This document shows positions 50,701 through 61,500 of a stretch of 64,000 nt of DNA, piece after piece (the stretch's first letter is position 1; each line of letters opens with the position of its first letter). The translations under genes were made by a program, and so were the position numbers. Under the pieces are notes generated by a model. It was not told the DNA's origin, searched no databases, and saw only the letters and a program-made list of their open reading frames with translations. This stretch comes from Macrocystis pyrifera (lineage: Eukaryota; Sar; Phaeophyceae; Laminariales; Laminariaceae): NCBI GenBank assembly GCA_031763025.1, contig JASSKH010000035.1:2268320-2332319 (forward strand), read 5' to 3'.

Positions 50701-53227
50701 GAGCCCAAAGGCATTTATTTTGTTCGGGATACTTAGGTTAAACCACTGCGTTACTTGGTCAGCACTGACTGAGTAGCTCAGTGGTTTAACCTTGATATTC
50801 CGAACAGCTATAATTTGTAATGGTAGCTACCGAGGGGTCAGGGTCGTAGGAACGAAAAGAAGAAAACCAAAATGCCAGTCCTGAGTTTTTTTGTCCTTGT
50901 GTTTTTCATTTTTTCATCAAGAACAACCATGCCAGATTTTGTTTCCCAACACTCAAAAACCGTGGCGCACTGTTGCGAAGCCGAAAAATCTCGCCTGTTG
51001 CTGGAACCAGCTCGTAGTCACCAAGAAACCAGGGATGGAGGGAGGATAACATCCTCCGGGCCTTGAGGGCTTAGAACCCACCACGCTGCTTGGTTTCAAG
51101 TTGTCACAGACAAGACGAAGTATATTTCGGCGGGTGACCCTCCTGGGCCTTACCGCTTGTGCTCGTGAAAAAGACATGTTTTGCTCCATGCTTGGTACGT
51201 GACCGCACTCAGCGTTGTCCCGGTGTACCTTGCCCGGAGCGCTTATTCGAATATGTGACCTGGCCCCCGTTCTCATGCATGCCTCCGTCACGCCGTAGAG
51301 ACATGGAGTTCAAGCTCGAGGAGGCGTTGCGTGCCACGGACGAAGAGCGGGAGAGGAGCACCTCCGTCGAGGCAGAGGCGTCTAGACTTCGGGAAGAGAT
51401 GAAGCAGGCAGAGCAGAGTTGGCAAAGGTTTGTTTTGCTTCCCCGAGGCGAAGCTGTGAGCAGCGGCCGCACTCAACACGATACGATGCGCATGGCGTTA
51501 CCACTCACGGCATGACCACGAGAGGGGTCGTGGTGCTGCCGACGCAGCTTCGCGCGCTCGGCAAGTACAGTACAGTTATGGACCTGCGATTGTTATCTGG
51601 CGGTCTTCATGACGCCTGCGTAGTCAACGGCATCTGTTGGTAGTAAGTTACGCACATGACTTCAAGTAGCGCGGCGGTAGTTAAGACGATTTATCTTTGA
51701 ACAGCCGGTCGGGGCGAAGCAGAGGCAGAAGGCGAGTTGGAAGTCCGCCCCACACTCCGATAGCCGTCGGCAGGGACCTCTTTTTTGCTACTCTGCGCAG
51801 TGTCTTGGCGAAGATGTTTTTTTTCGGGTCTTATTTCTCTGATCATTTGCATGCTTCGCTTAGTGACTTCTCCCCTGCCCCCGATTGTTTCCCGGTTATC
51901 CCTTCACGTAGATGAAAGCGTTTAGGGCATCCGTTTCCGCAGTGACGCCATTTGGGAGTGCGGCTTGCGCCGTTTATGCGTTTCGTCTGTCTTCCCCTTC
52001 TATGAACGCTCAGGCTCACCTGCAGGTCTTGATGAGTCCCGGACTGAGTTGCTGTAAACGCCTTCCCTCGTCCACATCTGCCATCCAGAGCCACCTGAGC
52101 GCCTCTGCTAAGAATGGAAGATAGGTACTGATCTCCAACGCCAAGGTGGGCCACCATTGTAGCTTACCTCTCTCCCCCTCTCCCCAAACACCATCCCTTC
52201 TTCCCCCTCACGCGGTTGTAAAGGCGTTTAGATGCTGCAGGAAAGGACAAAGCCTCAGCCCTGGCGGAGCTTTCACGAGAGGCGTCAAACGCGGCGGACT
52301 CGGCGAGGGAGCGCATGTCGCGGCTTGAAGCCGAGCACGCACTGGCCCTCCGAGAGAACGGGAAGGGCTCGGTGAGGCAAAGGGCCCTCGAGCGCGAGCT
52401 GGCGAGAGTGAAGAACAGGTGACAGCTCAAGTCACGTTTGCAGCTGTTGAGGTTTTCTGGTCAGATCGATTACCACATGACACTCTGGAGTAAATACCCA
52501 AGCCTGGCCCTCTCTCTGTTTATTTTTGTGCCCGTGGCTGTAACACTATCACCCTGCCCGTGGTCGACGTGTCTGCATCCCCTATGCTGTCCCTGTTCGT
52601 CCCACCTCTGATCCTCGCCGCGGTTTCCGGCTTGCAGCATGGAAACGGAAGCTAGGCTCGAGAAGGAGGCCCTCGAAGAGCGGTTACATGCGGGGGAATT
52701 AAAACTCACCGTAGCCAGGCGGGAGCGAAACGCCCTGCTGGCCGCACTTCGGGAAATTCAGAGGCGGGGGAGGATAGACCCGGATACCCTCTCGCCCTTG
52801 ACGCCACCCAAGGTGGAAACCTCACGCGGGGGGCACGAGGGGGGGGGGGCGCAACGAGACTAAAAACGGCGGATTTAATGGGAGCAGCGCTGTGGGGGCG
52901 GCGATTGGAGGAAGGGCGGCGGTTGCTGCGGGATCGGGTGGCCTTGAGAGCGATGGAGAGGGTGTCCTGAAGGTAGTTGAGACCAGTGCAACTAACCCGT
53001 CACCATTGGTGGGGAGAGGGGAGGATAATGACATGTCGGGGCCACGTTCCAGCGAGAAGGGCATCACTGGAGATTCGAAAGGCGTGGAGCGGCGTGGGGG
53101 CACGGGGCGCGACAGTAGAGCGGCGTCGTTGACAGCTCGATTGGAGGTGCTAGCGCTGCAGACCCAGCAGTTACTAGCGGACGACGACACGTCTTGCAGT
53201 AGCGACGGGGACTCTGATTCGGCGTGA
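35725..53227 (+). CDS. LRRCC1: LRR plus coiled-coil protein, LRRCC1/VFL1-like basal-body protein
   Basis: Supported exons are 35725-35812, 39880-40027, 40770-40854, 40995-41122, ~41250-43101, 43377-43776, 44267-44364, 44845-44970, 45470-45671, ~46835-47260, 47616-48398, 51299-51427, 52224-52418 and 52638-53227. Joins are phase-consistent except between 45671 and 46835, where an exon is missing or a boundary is wrong. The N-terminus is a compact LRR block (ITTLNLSTNEISRIENLERL, LTKLNLSCN, NNSIAEMEQ) with an LRR cap (AGNPV...YRRRVLSLLPSLTALD). A Gly/Ala/Pro-rich linker and heptad-rich Arg/Glu helices follow (MEFKLEEALRATDEERERS), near the end LLAALREIQ. LRRCC1/VFL1 acts at centrioles and sets basal-body orientation. 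Centriolin-type proteins are an alternative. The frame needs a one-base correction at about 42634 and at 52839-52849. Confidence 0.65.
35813..39879. other. 4.07-kb first intron of the LRR gene
   Basis: The GTGAGT donor at 35813 and CCCAG acceptor before 39880 restore the LRR frame exactly (codon GAG). The intron contains a ~25-bp inverted repeat pair (37449 and 38507), a purine-rich run near 36065 and a T tract at about 39590-39620. No coding sequence was recognised in it. Confidence 0.6.
37449..38532. repeat. Inverted repeat pair bounding ~1.05 kb in the LRR gene intron
   Basis: CACCTGCGTTGCATTGCCGACAAAA at about 37449-37474 faces its near-perfect complement at about 38507-38532. Everything between is non-coding as far as I can read. 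It may be the ends of an unidentified non-autonomous element. Confidence 0.5.
42631..42640 (+). other. Frame slip in a GGC repeat of the LRR gene
   Basis: The ~470-residue frame entering this polyglycine run terminates about 80 bases later. Removing one G from the GGG at 42634-42636 makes the run a perfect GGC repeat. It then leads directly into NSGGGGVIDANRFADPSRRS and on to the EWEALTRENDSLRRQ coiled coil with a correct donor at 43101. Confidence 0.75.
46388..46726 (-). repeat. Dispersed ~350-bp repeat, copy 7 (inverted, near full length)
   Basis: On the minus strand it starts GTACTCATTATCATGCATTGC beside a run rich in C on the plus strand and ends at GATCATTCCCCCTGTGCGG. It shares both the proximal and the distal half with copy 1. 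It lies in an intron of the LRR gene directly upstream of the ~46835 exon. Confidence 0.85.
48399..51298. other. 2.9-kb intron of the LRR gene
   Basis: The GTGAGT donor and CGTAG acceptor join ARTG to DMEFKLEE in phase 2. The intron holds a 27-bp-arm palindrome (50729-50806) inside a wider inverted pair (about 50668 and 51043) and short T runs. The minus-strand open frames at 48921-49452 show no domain. Confidence 0.6.
50729..50806. repeat. Long inverted repeat (hairpin) in an intron
   Basis: GTTCGGGATACTTAGGTTAA...CCACTG at 50729 is mirrored by CAGTGGTTTAACC...ATTCCGAAC ending at about 50806, with a ~25-base loop. A second, outer pair (CCCCGGAGGATGTTATC near 50670 and GATAACATCCTCCGGG near 51045) brackets it. 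Confidence 0.7.
52839..52849 (+). other. G11 homopolymer frame slip near the 3' end of the LRR gene
   Basis: As written, the frame stops at 52863. A one-base change in this run of 11 G opens a further ~125 residues to a stop at 53227. That stretch ends in SLTARLEVLALQTQQLL and an acidic Asp/Ser tail, which look like real coding sequence. Confidence 0.65.
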
Positions 53228-54339
53228 CCTAGCTTTGCAACAAGGCATAGATAGGTACCGACGGCGGGTTGCTGAGATTTTTTGTATCTTGTCATTGGAG
53301 CCGGCCGGTGCAGCTGTGTACGAACGGACCGCCCTGGATCTAAGTGCGTACATAAATACCACACAAGTGCACGAGCGAGTTTTACGTAGGACTGGTGTGA
53401 TTCCAAGCAAGGTATTCGGCTTATACTAATGTGATGATGCACACGGCATCTATTTTTAAACTTAGCGGGCGGCGTGATCGGAGACGATCCGTCATTTTCT
53501 GTAGATGTGCTTGTTCCACGACTGCTAGAACATTGGTGGATGATTGCAACTAAAGCAATGGGAGTAAAAATGCTGTACATGTGGGACGGTTTGTTATTAT
53601 AGCAAGTTTTTCGGACATATACGAGCAACTCGGCAGCCACTTACGGGAGGCAGCAAGCCATTGGTCCGTGTCGATTACCCGGCAGAGCAATTGCTACTGC
53701 TGTATGTATCTATGTGTGTGTTCCGGGAGTGCTATACAGAGCCTATACTCCCACGTAACAGCGAGCGGTATTTAGTACCACAGGTATTTTTAATCACCGA
53801 TGATATGTTGTCGGGTGTCATTCGTACGTGCAGCGCCAGCGTTGACTCCAAACCACAACGAACGGTATTATTAGCGATGACAGGAAGTAGTTTAGGATCC
53901 CCTGAAAAGACTCTGCAACTTCAACTTTATTTGCTGAGAGATGCGTCGGGCGCGCATTACCTAAATGTGCCTGGCATCATGTTGGCGTTGCCACCCACTC
54001 GTCAATTTTACCGACCCAATACGATTAATAATATTATCTATCTAACAGGGTGGGTGGGTGGGTGGGGTTGTTATTTTTTTTTTCGGAATTCGGGGAGTCG
54101 AAGTACACACAGCAGTACACAAGAAACCACGCCTTTCGCGAAGTATAAATTGGCGCCGCATCCAGTGCCAGGAGAGGAGTCAAGTGTCGACAAGCGAACC
54201 CCGTGGGGACACTTCTCCTGCCCCCTGCCCCTCCCTCCCCCCGGCTATTGTCCTTGCTGTACACAGAACTTTCTACCGCTCCCTTCGTTCGTTCGTACCT
54301 TAAATCCAGTAGCAGTCACCCCCCCCCCCCCCCCTCCTC

Positions 54340-54650
54340 CTCACTACGAACAGTATGGTGCATCTGGGTGCGTGCCTCTATTTTTATCGCGGGAAGTATT
54401 CAGCATTTTCTTCCCTGGTTGACTCGCGTCGAATTGTCACATACACACCCTACCCTCGCGTACGTAGTATATACGTCGGCGAATTTCTTGCACCGATTTT
54501 TCCCACAAGTTCGAGTCCCTCGGGAGAGCTCGAACTCGTGAAATCGACCCCACTCAGTAGTGACGGTAACAGGGATAACTACTACCAGTACATACATATA
54601 GCAGCAGCAGTAGTAGTAGTAGTAGTAGTAGTCTGGCCACCGGGGCGCCG
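54340..54650 (-). mobile_element. tRNA-related SINE-like element, copy 3 (diverged)
   Basis: The minus strand has CGGTGGCC at its head, an inserted (ACT)n microsatellite, then CACGAGTTCGAGCTC as a degenerate B box. The body is related to the copies at 29061 and 32397 (CGATAAAAATAGAGGCACGC). It is more diverged than the other two. Confidence 0.45.
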
Positions 54651-55126
54651 GACGCCCTTACGTATTGCGCACACACCCTGTTCCCCCTGCAAACAACAAG
54701 CTTAGATCGTACCAGGTACGTATGTACCTTAGTACTGCTGTAGTATCAGTCATGGAAACATCATGTAGACAGACGCAAAAAGTTTTCGCAGGCAAATCGC
54801 GAAGGCTACAACAACAAACTGCAGTAGTACGCACTGATGAGTGTGACACAACGAATCATTTGTTTTCACGCATCATCACCAGTCACAGGTCGCAGCAAAA
54901 AAGGAGTGCCCCTTCACATCAACATGGTCTACAGCAGTACGTATGTATCTACCTGCAGGAATAGTGTATTAAACTGCTGTACGATGTGCGTACATACGTA
55001 CTATTGTACTATTTAATATGCTCAACGAGCGGTTGGTTGGTCGTCGCGGAAACTTCACTCTCATCAGAGCGTCAGGGTTATCACGAAAAGCGAGAGAAAA
55101 AAGAAGCACGAAACACCACTATGCAA

Positions 55127-55158
55127 GATCCAAGATCCAAGATCCAAGATCCAATTCA
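55127..55158. repeat. Short tandem repeat (AAGATCC)n
   Basis: Four consecutive copies of CAAGATC followed by a partial copy are readable. Confidence 0.85.
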
Positions 55159-55599
55159 AAACGAGGTTTTGACAGGAGAGAAAGCGTGACCGGGACGTAG
55201 AACGGGGAAAAATCGATAATCCAGACGATCTGGATCTGGATGTGTTGCGCACGTCCCAGCGTATGTATGTCCATCCGGTGTTCCTGTGCCACCCTTTTGG
55301 CTTGGTGTTTGCAAACAAGCCGACGGACTGGTTCGCAGACAGCAGCACGCCGGCTTACAAGAGCGACGATTGCTGACTGTTTGGTGGTGAGATGATTGCT
55401 GCGAAAGAAAGGTGGCACTCGAGCAGTAATCAAAGTGGGCGATCTCTCGGCTACCGCACATCTCGTGCAACTCCTTCTCCTCGTCGCTTATGAATGACAA
55501 CCGCAACCGGCGGTTGTCACAAGCCCCAGCCGACTCTGCGCCGCATCTTCCCTCCACGGCTCACGTTCTCCTCCGTGCTACCGCACCTACCCAGGGGGT

Positions 55600-58500
55600 A
55601 TGAGCGACGGCAGCAGCGCATCCGTATCAAGGCGACGAGAGGGCGCTCGATCTGGAAAAGACCCAGCCGTCCCTACGCCCACGGCGAAAGATACCGAGGC
55701 GAAAGATACCACTACCGCCCAGGGTAGCACAGGCACCCAAGAGGGCGCTAGCAACGCCAGCGCCAAGCGCCCCAGCCGCAGCGAAGGGCAGCGACGGCGC
55801 AGCAGCGGCGGCGGCGACAACATCGGGGCCGACACCGCCCAAGCAAAAAACAGTGCCGACGACAATCGCCGCAAATTGGAGGGTATTTTTGGGGACAGTA
55901 GTGGCGAAGATTTCCGTGATGATGATAGCTCCGATCAGGAAGAAGCAGAGGGAGAGCACACAGCTTCTCCGTCGCCAAGGGAACGTGGAGGGAGACGCCG
56001 ATCTTCGGGATCACCTGGATCAGGGCCCCGAATGCGGGGGTCGTCTGACAGGTTGCGAAGCGAGGAGTTGTCGCCGAGACGCAAGGTTGTCTCGCGGGAA
56101 CGCCAGCGACCTAGCAAGCGTCAGGAGGATGTGTCGCCCCCGCGCCGCGGGAGACGACAAGTTGGCTCCGCTGGCCCCCCCTCGCTCAGCCAGACGCAAC
56201 ATGCGGCGAGTTCGCTTGCCGTGATGGGTGCGGGTGGCTCGGGGTCTAGGAAGCCGAGGACGAGGGCAGAGCTGAAGGAGCAGGGGAGGATGAGAGAGTG
56301 GGCCAGCTTTTGCCGGCGCAAGATATACCTGTCGTTGGACGATCTCTCGAGGGAGGAGCGGCCGCGGATGGCGAGGAAGGGCGCTGTTACCCCTTTTTCT
56401 CTCCGGCTAATGAAGGTAATGTATACCAGGTATAAACGAGTGTACGAGTAATGGTGTAATGGTGGCACAGCAGTATATCGTAGTGAGTGTGGGCCAACAC
56501 TGCCAGCTCTGAACTGGTGTTGTGCTACAGTAGTACGTATTGACGATGTTATTAGCGTATGGGCCGTGGTATTCTTGACTGGCGGGCAGAGGACTGGAAC
56601 TTTCGAGGAGGGTAGATTTTTGCAGCAGGATTCGAGTTTCGCAGTGGTTGACCCATGGACACAACCATGATACGACCATGACCTGTGACATGATCATGAC
56701 TTAATATTAATAGTGGCGTTTCGAGTTTTAGCCGCTTGTTTCCACGATGATTTTATACCTGTACCAGAAAAGTAAGGGCGGTTTAGTTATTGATATGAAT
56801 ACTCAAACGGTCCTTAAAGTCCCGGACCAAGTGGTTCATACTATGCTACCCTGGTACCTCGTGCAATGTGTACTCGTATGCGTGTGTGATTTTTTTTACA
56901 TGCGAGGCCTTACATGCGAGGCCTCGCCGCGGCGGGCTGGCGCCCGCCTGCGGCTTGCTTCGCGCATGCCCGTAGTGGCGAAGAGAGGTAGTACAAATAA
57001 TAGGTGAACCAAGTTCGCACAAAAGCAATCGTACTGCCAAGGGGTGTAAATATTTATAGTATAAAGTACCTTCAACGTCCTACACTATTTGACTTTTTCG
57101 TGGCATGCCGTGGCAATACCATGGTACCACCCATGGCATACCATATGGCATCCCCACGGCATCCCATGGCGTGGCATAGGATTCCATGGCACGCCGTGGC
57201 ATGCCACGGGTGGTACCATGGCAACCCCCGCGGCAACCCCGCCACAGCATCCCCCACGGCACTCCATGGTAACCCCACGGCATGTCATGGCAACCCCCAC
57301 GGCACCCAATTTCCACGGCACCTAGGTTAGGGTTAGGGTTAGGGTTAAGGTTAGGGTTCCTTGGTATGCCGTGGAGGTCCGTGGGAAGTTCCGTGGTGTG
57401 CCGTGGAAGGTTTTACCGCAGGTGGTGCCACGGCAATGTCACGGCATGTCGCGAAAAATAACAATAATATACATGCCCATGTGTACTGCTGTACCAAAAA
57501 CGCCTCGGATGGCAGGTGGCAAGTTGTGCGATGATGAGCAGCTGCAGCTGCAACGACGACAGATTGTATGAACACACACAGCACAGCAGCAGATTCACAT
57601 ACATGAAGACATGCCTGATGCCTGGTACACGCGTATTTACAGTACCGAACAACTCGCATATAGAATACTGCCGGTACTATACTCGTACGATGGCAAACAC
57701 GAGTATGAGTCCCGTACTATACGACGCATATACCAAATGTCGTATGATACTGGAACTGCTGTATGAACTGCTGTGGTACTGGTGCGCATATACGGATATC
57801 AGCAGTAATGAGTGGTCCACAAAAATCCAGTGTCGTCGACATCAAAACGGAATATCGGATATTGCGTGTAGATCGTAAGATAACCAAAAATGCAGTACGA
57901 GAACGAGTCCGAGTAATAAGCACGTACATGTAATTCGGAACAACTCACCAGGTAGACTTTCGCAACAACAAAAAAATAAAAAAAGCGAGCTCCTGATCAC
58001 CACATTTGTTGATGAAAGTTGCAGCGTCCACCGCTCGCATGTTCACGGCACGAGCGCACGTGACGTTCTGCCGGGTGCAAAACAGGCCGCCGGGCACGTT
58101 CGCGCATGAATCGACCGAAAACGTTCACCGCCTCGCGAGAAAAAGTCCCGAAATGCTCATGTGTAGATCGCTTTGATTGTCCCGCACGGCACTCTAAAAA
58201 ATATGTACAGCGAGCCCGTGACAAAGGCATGGAACCCTCAAGAAAACACACGCCCGTGAGACACGGCTTGGGCACAGCCGAGGCTGCCCTTGGCAGAGTG
58301 GGCAGGGTAGGAGTCGCTGAGCACGATAAAGGAATTTCGGGCCGAGATACGCCCCTCATCGCGAAGTATCGCGAAAACAGCTCAAAATTACGTCTAAGAA
58401 ATGCGTAGACTTGCTCACGGCGAAGCACCAACAATATCCTACATGCATTTATGGCCAAAGACACACTCTGACACCCGACCACGACCCACACCTCGTACGA

Positions 58501-61500
58501 CACACCTGGCTGTACGTAGCAACACGGATCATAGCTCTACTGCAAGCAACTCATCGCACTACTGCTGCATCTATCACAAATAGCTCTGCAATGCCGTAGT
58601 CAGAAGATAATGCTTTACTGCCTTGCTCGGAGAATAGCCAGCACCATAGGCGGTACAACAGAAGACAGGTATAGTGCGCCAGGAGCAACACCGCGCACGT
58701 GGGAGTTCTTCTGATGTTTTGGGAAATGTTGCACAGACCAGTCACGTGCAAATGCATGTTCAAATAAAGCATGGTGCTGGAGTGCTTCGACCACCCGAGT
58801 ATTCCCGGACGCTTCGCTTCGGTTCCTTGGTCGTGGAGCTTGGTCCTGTCATTGTTGTATGTCATAGCCGGCCTACAGTGGAACGTTTAGGACAAATATA
58901 ACGACTTATCCCGAGGTTTTCAAGTGTATTTTGAGGCCGGCGCATCAACGCACACGACACGGTTTGATCGTTATTCTGGTGAAGGTCAAACGTGTTGGGG
59001 AGCAATACATAGGCGACAACTGCACTCTTTGTCTGACTCGACTTTTCTGCATCCAAACAGCAAAAAAGAAAAAAAAAAAACTGATTCTGTTCGGTCATTG
59101 TGCGCAACGAAAACAGGTGGAAGGTTGGCAGGTGCCTTCGGTTTTGGTGGAGCGCGCGAGCGTCGCGGCCACGGGCTCCGATTTTCATTGAGCGTGAGCT
59201 TTTACCACGCGGGGTCGAAGCGGTTCTACGGGGATACATTCATGGGAGAATCGCTTGATGAGGAGGACGAGGAGCGAGTGGAGGTCGTTTCGGAGAGGCG
59301 TCAGCACCCCTCCTCGACGTCGCGCAAGGTGAAAGGGACTGAATCCTGGGGTACATGTAATCACGTTTCATTTGTGCAAAAACAAGTCCGCGCGACCCCG
59401 GTACACTCTGTAGAATTTGAGGAGTACAACATGATGATGCCCGATGTCTCTCGCACGAATGACGGAACTCCTTGTCTCAAAGAGCTCGAGCCTGAAATGC
59501 CCCACGTTCGAGACGTGAGCAGCGGGTGGATAGGTGCGGAAGTGTATCTATGCGCTGAGGGGGACGTCGTGAATTTTGGATTGCATGTTCCATAGGTCGA
59601 AAAAATAGCACTACGTTACTCTGTAAGGTATTCGTGATATCCTACGCTTGGTTTTTTCTCTTGGCTAAGAGCGGTAGGCGTGCGTCAACACAAACTAAAA
59701 CGACAATTTAGTAGCCGGTGGTGTTCAAAAAGGCAACATGTTTGAGTGCTAATATTCACAATACACACCAGGGTTTCACAGTGAGCAGGTGTCTGTATGG
59801 ATGGGGGGGGGGGGGGGGTGGTTTTGTTGACACCGGTTGCTTAGCTGCTGACCTAAACGACCAAAGCTCCACGCGACGGATTTTGCACTTGCTGTCATAA
59901 GTGGCCTTGCGCTCCAGTCAGGGATAACTTTTGACTCGGTAGTGCGGACGGTGGGAGTTGAGAGCTGGTTGTTTACGCCTGTCGTATGTTTCAGCGTGGT
60001 CACAAGCGCTTGGGTTCGGGATTTGTTCTAGAATACGGAAGGCGCCTGTTGGGAAGAAACGAAAATCGGGTGTCGAGGCCCAATTGCCTACTCACTATTG
60101 AGCACAGGCTGCTCTTGGCTACTATATAGGATTGAATAAATCACTAGAACCCTGAGGACCGTTTTTGGGTCGATTTTCCTATTTATGTTTCGTGAGAAAA
60201 CGAGCCTCAACTTCTTCCAACCAACCGGATTTCTTAAGAGCGAACGCCCTCTGTATGTGGGCAACGGCACTCTCTTGTTGCCTTCCATCCAGCAGAAGAA
60301 TCGTCGATCAAAGGCAAACAATGGTCGTAGCAAACAAGGCAATGGGAGGCGTCGCGGAAGAGGCGGCAGGGGAGACGAGGACGAAGATGACGATGAGGAG
60401 CAGGAGATGGAGGTCGGGACCAGGCACGAGGAATTTGTCTATTGGTATACCAGATTCGAGGATCCGAACTGCATCGCGGTGGTCGAGCTAGTGGCTACCA
60501 TCATGGACACCGTCAATGGGATACAGGTACGCTCGAGCGTTCGAAAAAAACGCTAAATCGGTGGGGCCGTGTATGCCAGACCACCCTCAGAGCGAAGAAA
60601 CACTGGCCATCCCAGAGAATGACTTCTGACCGTGGCCTCACATACACTTCCCCACCGCCGGCCAACTAGCACCCGCGGTGCAAGAGAGTGTCTGGTACCA
60701 CGGGTGCAACTTGGCCCAAGGTGGTGACGAAAAACGCCGGTTGACGCGCCAGTAAGCACGGCTTTCGAGGACGTGCGCTACGATAGAGGGGGAACACATT
60801 TTGGGCCAAACATGTCTGACAGACAGGGCTTCTCAACCAAGGAACTACCCATTATCGTTTTTTCGTTTAGTCAAAAATAAGTTATGTAGGCCTAATCCAT
60901 GGCATTTTCTTGTTGGTTTTAGCGTACGCTTTTCTTGAATCCGTTTTTGGGACTGGTATGCGCAGCCCCTCGAGTGAGCAGCCTCAGAAAATAGCAGGTG
61001 CACCGCTGCCGTCGCATGCGTCCAAGGGTGTATAGCAGCTCTTGCAATCTGCATATGTCCTGTTGCTCCGGTATGCCTGGAAGTCCGTTGATGTCTTCAC
61101 GTTTTTTGGCTGCCAAGGCTTGAGCTCCCACTCGCGGAGATTGGAGCTGGTGTTTGCTGGCAAACGCGGCACGAGTAGATGCGATGGGTGGTAAGAGTTC
61201 ATCGCTTGAACTTGCTTTGGAATGCGCGGGAGATCAGTGCGCGTAGATTCGTTTACCTAGATAAGAGTGCGCGGCATGAGTTCTCTGAGAAATGCGAGGG
61301 AAAGTGAATACCGCCGCACTTGAGAGCTTATTATTGTTTAACTTGCTCAGGTGGGCCAGTACGGTTGCGGCTGGACGTTCATCCAGTTTTTTGGGCCCAA
61401 CGAGCCGGAGGCAATCCAACACAGGGACGTTTACCGCGGGTCCCCGCGCAACCTCCTTTTCTTTGAGCAGGTGCGTGAGGAGAGTGTCACACCTCGTACT

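Larger units (their letters stand above)
53228..55599. other. Intergenic region between the LRR gene and the NPHP4-like gene
   Basis: It contains a SINE-like copy with an expanded AGT/AGC microsatellite (about 54340-54650) and a short AAGATCC tandem repeat (about 55127-55158). The open frame at 53661-54422 crosses the repeat and a C tract and has no recognisable domain. The promoter of the downstream gene should lie here. Confidence 0.55.
56416..59116. other. 2.7-kb intron 1 of the NPHP4-like gene
   Basis: The GTAATG donor follows the N-terminal exon. The intron contains the CCACGGCA palindromic array with interstitial telomere repeats (57100-57450). Apart from that, and a possible unrecognised small exon, I see nothing coding. 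Confidence 0.5.

Noticed and set aside
53661..54422. 253-codon plus-strand open frame
   Set aside because: It runs through a SINE-like copy and a C tract, and the composition is that of repeats, not of a gene.
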